From assembly GCF_009696045.1 (NCBI RefSeq), contig NZ_VUMT01000007.1, positions 62,001 to 126,000 on the forward strand: a stretch of 64,000 nt of DNA, in the 5' to 3' direction. The notes beneath the pieces are model-generated. The model searched no databases. It saw nothing but the letters and a program-made list of their open reading frames with translations, and was not told the DNA's origin. The DNA is from Velocimicrobium porci (GTDB taxonomy: Bacteria; Bacillota; Clostridia; Lachnospirales; Lachnospiraceae). Positions 1 to 7,430 of this stretch are shown here, one piece after another; within the stretch, counting starts at the first letter, position 1, and the number at the start of each line of letters is the position of its first letter. Made by a program: the position numbers and the translations under genes.

Positions 1-807
1 ATGATTAAAGGTCAGGAAGTGTTTGCAAAACTTACAAAGATTCCAATAGAGTATCGTATTATAATACCATTTATACTGGCGGGAATCTGTGGATATTTTT
101 TACCACAGATATTGACAAGTGGACATGTAATGGTAGAAATCTTAATGAAGCAGGAATCGACAGTTGGATTTCTATTGGTACTATTAGTTGCTAAGTTTTT
201 ATTTTCAGTGGTCTGCTTTGGTGCAGGAACACCGGGAGGAATCTTTTTTCCATTATTAATTTTAGGCTCTTATATTGGAGCAGTTTATGGGAGTCTTAGT
301 ATCGAATTATTTGGCTTAAATCCGGATTTATGGCATAAATTTATCATTCTTGCAATGGCAGGCTTTTTTGCTTCCATTGTCCGTGCCCCTTTGACCGGAA
401 TTGTATTAATTGCAGAGATGACCGGAAACATGACAAGAATGATTGACCTTGTTGTTGTTAGTATCATTGCTTATGTAGTAGCCAATCTATTGAATAATCC
501 GCCGATTTATTCAAGTCTTTTGGAAAGAATTTTGAAAAAACGGGGTGTTCCACTTATTCGGGGCGGAGATGGAAAAATATTGGCAGAATATATTATTCCG
601 CTCGGTTCGGATCTGGATGCAATGAAAATTAAAGAAATCCCATGGCCGGATTTCTCACTTGTGGTATCTATAAAACGTGGAGAAAAGGAACTGACCCCAC
701 ATGGAGAAACACTTTTAAAAGCAGGTGATGAAATATTAGTATTAATTGATGAAAAATATTATACTATGGCAAATGAAACAATTGAAAAGTTAAATGAAGG
801 GCAGTAA
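1..807 (+). CDS. ClC-family chloride channel/antiporter, C-terminal part (5'-truncated by window edge)
   Basis: Membrane chloride channel or Cl-/H+ exchanger of the ClC family. The segment GAGTPGGIFFPLLILG (about residues 74-89) is the conserved GxFxP anion-selectivity motif of the second half of a ClC subunit, and the helices after it (residues 95-165) match the family's last membrane helices. Residues about 185-265 form a soluble tail resembling a TrkA-C ligand-binding domain. Only about 268 residues are present against roughly 420-520 for a full protein, and the selectivity motifs of the first half are missing, so the gene almost certainly starts before base 1 and the ATG at base 1 is internal. 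Transported ion and direction cannot be told from sequence. Confidence 0.85.
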   Translation: MIKGQEVFAKLTKIPIEYRIIIPFILAGICGYFLPQILTSGHVMVEILMKQESTVGFLLVLLVAKFLFSVVCFGAGTPGGIFFPLLILGSYIGAVYGSLSIELFGLNPDLWHKFIILAMAGFFASIVRAPLTGIVLIAEMTGNMTRMIDLVVVSIIAYVVANLLNNPPIYSSLLERILKKRGVPLIRGGDGKILAEYIIPLGSDLDAMKIKEIPWPDFSLVVSIKRGEKELTPHGETLLKAGDEILVLIDEKYYTMANETIEKLNEGQ

Positions 808-884
808 AATATTAATATGATACAAAAGGTCATAGAACATTTTTTGACCTCTATATTAAAGAAAAAGAACAGGAGAAATTAGAA

Positions 885-2102
885 ATGAGAGCTTATGAAC
901 GTTTATTAAACTATGTAAAAGTGGCAACAGCAAGTGATGACAAGAGTGAAGCAACGCCAACAACAAAGTGTCAGTTTGATTTAGCAAATCAGTTAGTAAA
1001 GGAATTGAAAGAACTCGGGGTAGAAGATGCAAGTGTAGATGAGTTGTGCTATGTTTATGGTACATTGCAGGCAACAGAAGGGATGGAGGACAAACCAAAG
1101 ATTGGCTTTATTGCCCATATGGATACTGCACCGGATTTCTGTGGTGAGAATATTAAACCTCAGATTATTGAAAATTATGACGGACAAGATGTTGTATTGG
1201 GAACAAGTGGAAGAGTATTGAGTGTGGATACATTTCCGCATTTAAAAAAATTAACTGGAAGAACATTAATTACTACAGATGGTACAACACTTTTAGGCTC
1301 TGACGATAAATCCGGAATCGCAGAAATTATGACGGTAATAGAAAAGATTCAAAATGAGAATATTCCTCATGGAACAATTTGTATTGGATTCACACCGGAT
1401 GAAGAAGTTGGAGCAGGAGCAGACCACTTTGATGTAGAACGCTTCGGAGCAGAATTTGCTTATACAGTAGATGGTGGAGAAGAAGGAGAAATCGTATACG
1501 AAAACTTTAATGCATATGAGGCTCTATTTGATATCAATGGCTTTAATGTACATCCGGGAAGTGCAAAAAATACAATGATTAATGCACAGCTTGTTGCAAT
1601 GGAGATTAATGGCATGCTTCCGGCAGCCGAAGTTCCAGAACATACGGAAGGATATGAAGGTTTCTATCATTTATGTGAGATGAGTGGGAATGTGGAAAAA
1701 ACACATATGGAATATATCGTAAGAGATCATAGCAGTAATATGATGGAAGCAAGACTTCATACTTTGCGTCAAATTGAAAAAGTAATCAATGAGAAATATG
1801 GAGAAGGAACGGTACAGTTATCAATAAGAGAAGAATATAGAAATATGGAAGAAAAAATTCGTCCATGCTTCCATATTGTGGAAACAGCAAAAAAAGTAAT
1901 AGACGAAATGGGAATTGAACCAATTACCGTAGCAGAGCGTGGAGGAACAGACGGTGCAAGACTAAGCTTTATGGGTCTTCCTTGCCCAAATTTAGGAACT
2001 GGAGGCTATGCATTCCATGGACCTTATGAACATGTGACAGTAGAAGGTATGGATAAGTGCGTCGATATCATTTTAGGAATTATAAAAGAATATGCGAAAT
2101 AA
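885..2102 (+). CDS. pepT: Peptidase T (tripeptide aminopeptidase, M20B)
   Basis: Cytosolic dizinc exopeptidase that removes the N-terminal residue from tripeptides. The 405 residues match the usual PepT length. Metal and catalytic motifs are visible: IAHMDTAPD (His and catalytic Asp, about residues 76-84), GSDDKSG (bridging Asp), TPDEEVGAGAD (catalytic Glu and metal Glu), VDGGEEGE, and near the C-terminus RGGTDGARLSFMGLPCPNLGTGGYAFHGPYE, which holds the substrate-binding Arg and the last metal His. An AGGAG ribosome site lies about 10 bases before the ATG. It stands 78 bases after the channel gene and is likely monocistronic. Nothing unusual. Confidence 0.95.
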   Translation: MRAYERLLNYVKVATASDDKSEATPTTKCQFDLANQLVKELKELGVEDASVDELCYVYGTLQATEGMEDKPKIGFIAHMDTAPDFCGENIKPQIIENYDGQDVVLGTSGRVLSVDTFPHLKKLTGRTLITTDGTTLLGSDDKSGIAEIMTVIEKIQNENIPHGTICIGFTPDEEVGAGADHFDVERFGAEFAYTVDGGEEGEIVYENFNAYEALFDINGFNVHPGSAKNTMINAQLVAMEINGMLPAAEVPEHTEGYEGFYHLCEMSGNVEKTHMEYIVRDHSSNMMEARLHTLRQIEKVINEKYGEGTVQLSIREEYRNMEEKIRPCFHIVETAKKVIDEMGIEPITVAERGGTDGARLSFMGLPCPNLGTGGYAFHGPYEHVTVEGMDKCVDIILGIIKEYAK

Positions 2103-2194
2103 GAAATCAAAATAATTAAAAAAATTAAATATAAAATTGCTATAAAAATACTTGTAAGATAAAACAAAATCTGTCAAAATAAGTGTAAGAAAAG

Positions 2195-2245
2195 TTTGGT
2201 GCGAATGTCAAGTGAACATAAAAATCCTAGGAGATTCGCACCAAG
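2195..2245. repeat. Long-armed inverted repeat in the pepT-acetyltransferase gap
   Basis: TTGGTGCGAAT (2196-2206) and ATTCGCACCAA (2234-2244) are perfect complements separated by 27 bases that contain the palindrome CCTAGG. No clear T-run follows, so it is not a typical intrinsic terminator. The rest of the 309-base gap (2103-2411) is AT-rich and holds only this element and the downstream promoter. Function unknown; it could be an RNA hairpin or a dispersed element. Confidence 0.55.
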
Positions 2246-2327
2246 TTTTGAAGAAAAATAGGTATACAGATTATACAAAAAATAAAAATATAACACAATA
2301 ATTTTTGCACTGGAATAAAGTGGGGAA

Positions 2328-2356
2328 TTGTCTAATTGAAAATTTATGTGTATAAT
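2328..2356 (+). promoter_or_regulatory. Candidate sigma-A promoter for the GNAT-mutY pair
   Basis: TTGTCT (2328-2333), a 17-base spacer and TATAAT (2351-2356), 55 bases before the acetyltransferase start. Confidence 0.6.
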
Positions 2357-2411
2357 GAAACCATAAGATTTGATATTCAGATACAATGAAAAAGAATGGG
2401 AGTGAGATATA

Positions 2412-2930
2412 ATGAGAACAATCATTCGTCAGGAAACGAGAGAAGACAGGGATAATGTGTATAAGGTAATAAAAAAAGCTTTTGAAACAGTAGAACATTC
2501 GGATCATGATGAGCAGAATTTAGTAAATCGTCTTAGAGAGAGCGATTCTTTTATTCCGGAGTTATCGTTGGTTGCTGAAAAAGATAAAAAAATTATCGGT
2601 TACATTTTATTCACTAAGGTTAGTGTGAACAAAGAAACATTACTTGCTCTTGCTCCCTTGGCTGTTCATCCTGATATGCAGAATAAGGGGATTGGAAAGC
2701 GTTTGATAAAGGAAGGGCATAAACGGGCAGTTTCAATGGGATATAAGGGGTGCATTGTATTAGGACATCATGAGTATTATAAAAAATCTGGTTATCAGCC
2801 GGCGAGTTTATTTCATATAGTGGCACCATTTGACGTGCCGGATAAGAACTATATGGCAATTGAGTTAACAGAACATGGCTTAGAGAACATAGCAGGAACG
2901 GTTGTCTATGCCAAGGAATTTTATGAGTAA
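2412..2930 (+). CDS. GNAT-family N-acetyltransferase (YhbS-like)
   Basis: Predicted acetyl-CoA-dependent acetyltransferase; substrate unknown. The 172 residues follow the GNAT fold: an N-terminal strand-helix part (RQETREDRDNVYKVIKKAFE), the beta-4 strand LALAPLAVHPDMQNKGIGKRLIKEG (about residues 79-103) with the Q/RxxGxG/A pyrophosphate-binding loop seen as QNKGIG, and the late motif HHEYYKKSGYQPAS typical of the YhbS subgroup. It ends 8 bases before mutY, so the two are probably cotranscribed. A GGGAG ribosome site precedes the ATG. Confidence 0.85.
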   Translation: MRTIIRQETREDRDNVYKVIKKAFETVEHSDHDEQNLVNRLRESDSFIPELSLVAEKDKKIIGYILFTKVSVNKETLLALAPLAVHPDMQNKGIGKRLIKEGHKRAVSMGYKGCIVLGHHEYYKKSGYQPASLFHIVAPFDVPDKNYMAIELTEHGLENIAGTVVYAKEFYE

Positions 2931-2938
2931 GCAGGGAC

Positions 2939-4024
2939 ATGAAAATGAAATATGATTATTCGATTATAGTGGATGAGATTCTCCTTTGGTTTGAGAAAGA
3001 AAAAAGAGATTTACCATGGAGAAGAAATCCACTTCCTTATTATGTTTGGATTTCTGAAATTATGTTACAGCAGACAAGGGTAGAAGCTGTGAAAGAATAT
3101 TTTAAACGTTTTTTAGCAGAACTTCCAACGATAGAGTCATTAGCAACGGTGGAAGATGATAAATTAATGAAGCTTTGGGAAGGGCTGGGGTATTATAATC
3201 GGGCAAGAAATTTAAAAAAAGCAGCTGTTCAAATCATGGAGCAGTATAATGGAGAACTTCCAAAAGATTACAAAGAATTAATTAGTCTTCCGGGAATCGG
3301 TTCTTATACGGCAGGTGCGATTGCATCACAGGCTTACGGGATTGCGGAACCTGCAGTTGATGGAAATGTACTCCGTGTGACAAAACGGTTAGCGGGAAGT
3401 TATGACGATATTACAAAGGCAAGTGTTAAGAAAGAATTAGAAGAAGAATTAAAAAAAATAATGCCGCAAAATGAAACAGGAAGTACATATAATAAGGCCG
3501 GAGCATTCAATCAGGCCTTGATGGAACTGGGAGCGATTGTCTGTATTCCAAATGGAAAACCATTGTGTGAGAAATGTCCTTTACAGAAAAAGTGCATTGC
3601 TTATGAAAAAAATATAATAATGGAGCTTCCTGTAAAACCATCGAAAAAAGCAAGAAAGATAGAAAAAAAGACAGTGTTTGTTTTTGAGTGGAATGGTAGA
3701 TATGGAATTCACAAAAGAGCCAAAAAAGGATTACTGGCAAATTTGTGGGAATTTCCAAATGTAGAGGAAATGTATTCAATCTCAAAAGTAGAAAGATTTT
3801 TAGAGAAACAAGGAATTTTAGAATATGAAATGGAATTGCTTGGTGAGGCGAAACATACTTTTAGTCATGTAGAATGGCATATGCTTGGATATAAAATAAA
3901 GATAAAGGAAATAAAAAAAGAACAGGCAATTTTCATGGAAGATCTTGTATGGGTGACAGAAAAAGAATTATTTGAGAATTATGCACTTCCTACCGCTTTT
4001 GGAGCATTTAAACAAAAGATTTAG
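2939..4024 (+). CDS. mutY: A/G-specific adenine glycosylase MutY
   Basis: Removes adenine mispaired with 8-oxoguanine in base-excision repair. Residues about 25-215 form the HhH-GPD glycosylase domain: MLQQTRVEAV carries the catalytic Glu, LPGIGSYTAGAIAS is the helix-hairpin-helix, and PAVDGNVLRV the catalytic Asp. A [4Fe-4S] loop follows with four cysteines spaced C-x7-C-x2-C-x5-C, one residue longer than the E. coli C-x6 spacing. The C-terminal third (about residues 230-361) is the NUDIX-like 8-oxoG recognition domain with the conserved HTFSHVEWHM. Full length (361 residues). An in-frame ATG at 2945 is an alternative start. Cotranscribed with the upstream acetyltransferase. Confidence 0.95.
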   Translation: MKMKYDYSIIVDEILLWFEKEKRDLPWRRNPLPYYVWISEIMLQQTRVEAVKEYFKRFLAELPTIESLATVEDDKLMKLWEGLGYYNRARNLKKAAVQIMEQYNGELPKDYKELISLPGIGSYTAGAIASQAYGIAEPAVDGNVLRVTKRLAGSYDDITKASVKKELEEELKKIMPQNETGSTYNKAGAFNQALMELGAIVCIPNGKPLCEKCPLQKKCIAYEKNIIMELPVKPSKKARKIEKKTVFVFEWNGRYGIHKRAKKGLLANLWEFPNVEEMYSISKVERFLEKQGILEYEMELLGEAKHTFSHVEWHMLGYKIKIKEIKKEQAIFMEDLVWVTEKELFENYALPTAFGAFKQKI

Positions 4025-4025
4025 A

Positions 4026-4370
4026 AAAGAGAGGAGGCAGGTTATATGGGTGATATAACCTGCCAAAGTTATGAAAAAAACAAATGTATTATTAAAAGGG
4101 GAGTTCCTTTTATAGTACTTATTCTAAGAGAAAAATATGTTCAGAGTATGTTAAAAGTATGAAAATATTGTGAATTTAAAAACTGAAATATTGTCTATAA
4201 AAGAGGAGGGGGCATGTTATTATAAAATAACATGCCCGGGTTATGAAAAAAACAAATGTATTATTAAAAAGGGTTGTTCCTTTTGATGTAATTTATTATA
4301 AAAAATAAATATGTATAGAGTATGTAAAAAGTTTGAAAAAATTGTGAAAATGTTATTCATAAAATGTCCA
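4026..4370 (+). repeat. Tandemly duplicated ~172-base unit, each copy led by a strong hairpin
   Basis: Two imperfect copies (about 4026-4197 and 4198-4370) fill most of the mutY-sigma gap. Each starts AGAGGAGG, followed by a stem-loop: GGCAGGTTATAT (4036-4047) with ATATAACCTGCC (4053-4064) in copy 1, GGGCATGTTAT (4210-4220) with ATAACATGCCC (4227-4237) in copy 2. The stem sequences differ but pairing is kept on both sides. Each then has GTTATGAAAAAAACAAATGT (4068 and 4240, a 172-base period), a weaker AAAAGG/CCTTTT hairpin and a TATGT-AGAGTATGT-AAAAGT-TGAAAA-TTGTGAA stretch. This looks like selection on RNA structure; function unknown. Confidence 0.75.
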
Positions 4371-4398
4371 TTAATGTACAAAATGAAAACAGGATTCG

Positions 4399-4427
4399 TT
4401 GACAGCCTTGAAATACTATGATAGCAT
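4399..4427 (+). promoter_or_regulatory. Candidate promoter for the sigma-like gene
   Basis: TTGACA (4399-4404), a 17-base spacer and TAGCAT (4422-4427), 44 bases before the start codon and just after the duplicated hairpin unit. Confidence 0.5.
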
Positions 4428-4470
4428 ATTTGCAATAATAAAATAGAATGAGGAAGGAAATGGAATTATT

Positions 4471-5301
4471 ATGCTAGATAAAGGAAAATTTATAGAAATG
4501 CTTACTTCGATTGTTGAGATTGCAAAAACACAGGAGAATACCATTTCACAGGACGAGATCAAGCAGTATTTTTCTGATATAGAATTAGAAGAAGAACATT
4601 ATGACCATATCTATCAATATCTTTCAGAAAATAATATTAAAGTAAAAGGATTTTTATATGTTCCAAAGCAACAGGGAGCAGAAGAGAAAGAACAGGAAGA
4701 TTCAGAGGAAAGCAAAGAAATTGAGAGCAAGAATTCCATTTATCTCAATATGTATTTGCAGGAATTAGCAGATATTGAAGCGTTAGAAGAACAGGAAGAA
4801 ATAGAACTTCTTATGGCACTTATAAATGGCGAAGAATATGCAAAGAAGCGTTTGACAGAAGGATGGTTAATTAAGGTAGTAGAGCTGGCGAAAAATTATA
4901 AAGATAAAAATGTTTTAATCGAAGATTTAATTCAAGAGGGCAATATTGGTTTATTAGGTGGAATTGAAAGTCTTTGCGGCAAAAAAGAAGCAATAGATGG
5001 GGCTTTATATTTAAAAGAATCGGTTCTTTTAGCAATGGAACATATGATTGACGAATCTATGACAGAAAATGATTGGGAAAGTACGGTTCTTGCAAAGACA
5101 AATCTGATTAGCGAGGCTGCTAAATTTTTGGCAGAAGATTTGGGAAGAGTTGCTACTTTAAAGGAATTAGCTGATTATACTAAAATAGAAGAAAATGAGA
5201 TTAAAGACATTTTAAACTTATCTTTGGATGCGATTAAAATTGGTGAAGGAGAGGAAAAACATTCGAAAATTCAGGTGAAAAAAGCACCCAAAATTAAATA
5301 A
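4471..5301 (+). CDS. Primary-sigma-like protein lacking region 4
   Basis: Resembles the N-terminal two thirds of the housekeeping sigma factor RpoD. Residues about 6-60 look like region 1.1 (helical, ending in YQYLSENNIKVKGF), normally found only in primary sigmas. After an acidic linker, residues about 88-165 match regions 1.2-2.2 (IYLNMYLQELADIEAL, then EEYAKKRLTEGWLIKVVELA and LIEDLIQEGNIGLLGGIE). The promoter-melting block that in RpoD reads FSTYATWWIRQAI is replaced by a sequence without its aromatic residues, and residues about 210-260 resemble region 3. The protein then ends in a basic tail; region 4, which binds the -35 box, is absent. It may bind core RNA polymerase without recognising promoters. 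The role is inferred, not established. Confidence 0.7.
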   Translation: MLDKGKFIEMLTSIVEIAKTQENTISQDEIKQYFSDIELEEEHYDHIYQYLSENNIKVKGFLYVPKQQGAEEKEQEDSEESKEIESKNSIYLNMYLQELADIEALEEQEEIELLMALINGEEYAKKRLTEGWLIKVVELAKNYKDKNVLIEDLIQEGNIGLLGGIESLCGKKEAIDGALYLKESVLLAMEHMIDESMTENDWESTVLAKTNLISEAAKFLAEDLGRVATLKELADYTKIEENEIKDILNLSLDAIKIGEGEEKHSKIQVKKAPKIK

Positions 5302-5342
5302 AATAAATTTCTTACGAAAACCGGACTAAAAAAATCCGTCTA

Positions 5343-5371
5343 TTGACAAAGGAATCTACCCGACGTATCCT
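5343..5371 (+). promoter_or_regulatory. Promoter of the 5378-5541 RNA candidate
   Basis: TTGACA (5343-5348), an exact 17-base spacer and TATCCT (5366-5371). It lies just after a small hairpin (CGGA...TCCG, 5322-5338) that may end the sigma-like gene's transcript. Confidence 0.6.
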
Positions 5372-5377
5372 ATAGTA

Positions 5378-5541
5378 GGAATGGTCGGAATATATAGGTA
5401 AGCCTATATGTTTGGACATTCTTAAAAAGTATATTTTTCTGAATCCTATAGGTACGTCCTGAGAGAAAGAGCAAAAATGAAATTTTAAGCTATATTAGTA
5501 GCTTTTATTTGCATACCCAGAACGGAGTATGCATTTTTTTT
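5378..5541 (+). ncRNA. Structured small RNA or leader upstream of TM1266-hydG
   Basis: A predicted ~165-nt transcript without an ORF, bounded by its own promoter and an intrinsic terminator. Hairpins read by eye: GAATGGTC (5379-5386) pairs with GGACATTC (5414-5421) with one mismatch, enclosing ATATAGG/CCTATAT (5392-5398/5403-5409) on a TAAG loop; AAAAA/TTTTT around 5425-5439; AAGCTA/TAGCTT (5487-5504); terminator GCATAC/GTATGC (5511-5532) followed by eight T. The terminator ends 55 bases before the TM1266-like gene, so this is either an independent sRNA or an attenuating leader of the hydrogenase-maturation genes. I could not match it to a riboswitch class I know. Confidence 0.5.
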
Positions 5542-5596
5542 AGTATTTTTAAGGATTTTAATAAAGGGAGTACAAGTTGGAAAGGAGAGCATCTAT

Positions 5597-5848
5597 ATGC
5601 AGACTAGGATTGCGCTAATTGGTATTATTATTGAGGATACGAAATATGCAGAACAGGTAAATGAATTACTTCATGAGTATGGTTCTTATATTATAGGAAG
5701 AATGGGAGTTCCATATCGGGAAAGGGGAATCAATATTATTTCTGTTGTTTTAGATGCGAAAGAAGATACCATTAATTCACTTTCCGGCAAACTTGGAATG
5801 TTAAAAGGAGTAAGCGTGAAATCTATACTTTCTAAAACGAGTCAGTAA
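5597..5848 (+). CDS. TM1266-family [FeFe]-hydrogenase system protein
   Basis: An 83-residue ferredoxin-like/ACT-type alpha-beta protein of the TM1266 family, found beside [FeFe]-hydrogenase maturation genes and annotated as a putative regulator of that system. The sequence runs strand (RIALIGIIIED), helix (YAEQVNELLHEYGSYIIGRMGVPY), strand (INIISVVLDA), helix (TINSLSGKLGML), strand (VSVKSILSK). It lies 31 bases upstream of hydG, in the same direction and probably the same transcript. An AAAGGAGAG ribosome site precedes the ATG. There is no DNA-binding motif, so 'regulator' rests on gene context in the family. Confidence 0.85.
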   Translation: MQTRIALIGIIIEDTKYAEQVNELLHEYGSYIIGRMGVPYRERGINIISVVLDAKEDTINSLSGKLGMLKGVSVKSILSKTSQ

Positions 5849-5879
5849 ACAAAACGATTAAGAGAAAGGGGTACAAAAT

Positions 5880-7298
5880 ATGTATGATGTAATGTCAAAA
5901 AAAGCAGAGGAGTTTATTGATGATAAGGAGATTTTAGACACAATCGAGTATGCTGCTAAGCATAAAAATGATAAAAAATTGATTCATGAAATTATAGAGA
6001 AAGCGAGGGTCTGTAAGGGGCTTAATCATCGTGAAGCCCTAGTACTGCTTGAATGTGAATTGCCGGAAGAAAACCAGAAAATATTTGAACTGGCTAAAGA
6101 AATAAAGCAAAAATTTTATGGAAACCGAATAGTCATGTTTGCGCCACTATATTTATCCAATTATTGTGTCAATGGCTGTGTGTATTGTCCTTATCATGCA
6201 AAAAATAAGACAATATGCCGTAAAAAACTGACACAGGATGAGATTAAAGAGGAAGTTATCGCATTACAGGATATGGGACACAAAAGACTTGCATTAGAAA
6301 CGGGAGAAGATCCTGTTAATAATCCAATTGAATATGTATTAGAAAGTATTAAGACAATTTATGGAATAAAACATAAAAATGGTGCAATCCGCCGTGTCAA
6401 TGTAAACATAGCGGCAACAACAGTGGAAAATTACCGTAAATTAAAAGAAGTTGGAATCGGTACTTATATTTTGTTTCAAGAAACATATAATAAGGAAAAC
6501 TATGAAAAACTGCATCCAACAGGACCAAAACATAATTATGCGTATCATACGGAAGCAATGGACCGGGCAATGGAGGGCGGCATAGATGATGTCGGAATCG
6601 GTGTGTTATTTGGTCTTAATATGTACCGTTATGATTTTGTAGGTCTTTTAATGCATGCGGAACACTTAGAGGCGGCAATGGGGGTAGGTCCCCATACAAT
6701 CAGCGTTCCAAGAATTCGTCCGGCGGATGATATTAATCCGGACAATTTTAGCAATTCAATATCAGATGATATATTTGAAAAAATTGTTGCAGTGCTTCGT
6801 GTTGCGGTTCCATACACAGGAATTATTATTTCTACAAGAGAAACAAAAGAATGTAGAGAACGTGTGTTAAAAGTAGGAGTATCTCAAATTAGTGGAGGTT
6901 CCCGTACTAGTGTGGGTGGTTATGTAAAGGAGGAATCCGATGAGGAAAATTCTGCACAGTTTGACACATCAGATACAAGGACACTGGATGAAGTTATTAA
7001 CTGGCTTTTAGATGGAGGATATATTCCAAGTTTTTGTACAGCCTGTTATAGAGAGGGAAGGACCGGTGACCGTTTTATGAAGTTGGTAAAATCCGGTCAG
7101 ATTGCAAATTGTTGTCAGCCAAATGCATTAATGACTTTAAAAGAATACTTAGAAGATTATGCTTCAGATGATACAAAACAAAAAGGTGAAAAAGTAATAG
7201 AAGAAGAATTAAGACATATTACAAATCCGAAAGTTTATGAAACAGCAAAGCAGCGTATGGAAAAAATAGCATCTGGGGAGCGAGATTTCAGATTTTAA
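5880..7298 (+). CDS. hydG: [FeFe]-hydrogenase maturase HydG (radical SAM tyrosine lyase)
   Basis: Radical-SAM enzyme that cleaves tyrosine into p-cresol and the CO and CN- ligands of the hydrogenase H-cluster. At 472 residues it has the normal HydG length. The SAM cluster motif C-x3-C-x2-C is CVNGCVYC (Cys 96, 100 and 103). The second, HydG-specific cluster site near the C-terminus is visible as CTACYREGRTGDRF with a later Cys in NCCQPNAL. The GGSRTSVGGY and LFQETYNKENYEKLHP segments are also typical. Its partners hydE and hydF are not in this window, so maturation genes are dispersed or beyond the edges. Likely cotranscribed with the TM1266-like gene. Confidence 0.97.
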   Translation: MYDVMSKKAEEFIDDKEILDTIEYAAKHKNDKKLIHEIIEKARVCKGLNHREALVLLECELPEENQKIFELAKEIKQKFYGNRIVMFAPLYLSNYCVNGCVYCPYHAKNKTICRKKLTQDEIKEEVIALQDMGHKRLALETGEDPVNNPIEYVLESIKTIYGIKHKNGAIRRVNVNIAATTVENYRKLKEVGIGTYILFQETYNKENYEKLHPTGPKHNYAYHTEAMDRAMEGGIDDVGIGVLFGLNMYRYDFVGLLMHAEHLEAAMGVGPHTISVPRIRPADDINPDNFSNSISDDIFEKIVAVLRVAVPYTGIIISTRETKECRERVLKVGVSQISGGSRTSVGGYVKEESDEENSAQFDTSDTRTLDEVINWLLDGGYIPSFCTACYREGRTGDRFMKLVKSGQIANCCQPNALMTLKEYLEDYASDDTKQKGEKVIEEELRHITNPKVYETAKQRMEKIASGERDFRF

Positions 7299-7324
7299 TC
7301 AAAGTTTCTTTAAATTAACAGCAA

Positions 7325-7370
7325 ACACTATATATTGTACTGGTAAAAAAATCCTAACTATATTTAGTAG
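7325..7370 (+). promoter_or_regulatory. Tandem NrdR-box-like operators upstream of nrdD
   Basis: Two 16-base motifs, ACACTATATATTGTAC (7325-7340) and TAACTATATTTAGTAG (7355-7370), resemble the NrdR box (ACACwATATwTwGTGT type). Their cores are 30 bases apart, about three helical turns, close to the spacing reported for cooperative NrdR binding. The second box overlaps the -35 element of the nrdD promoter, as expected for repression of ribonucleotide reductase. Confidence 0.7.
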
Positions 7371-7396
7371 ACATTAAATATTCTTTATGCTATAAT
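7368..7396 (+). promoter_or_regulatory. nrdD promoter
   Basis: TAGACA (7368-7373), a 17-base spacer and consensus TATAAT (7391-7396). The -10 overlaps an in-frame ATG at 7395, which rules that ATG out as the translation start. Confidence 0.75.
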
Positions 7397-7430
7397 GTGC
7401 AATGAGAAATCACTGGAAAGGAAGAAAACA

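Noticed and set aside
7395-7430. In-frame ATG at 7395 as nrdD start
   Set aside because: It overlaps the TATAAT at 7391-7396, so it would not be on the mRNA; ATG 7431 has the ribosome site.
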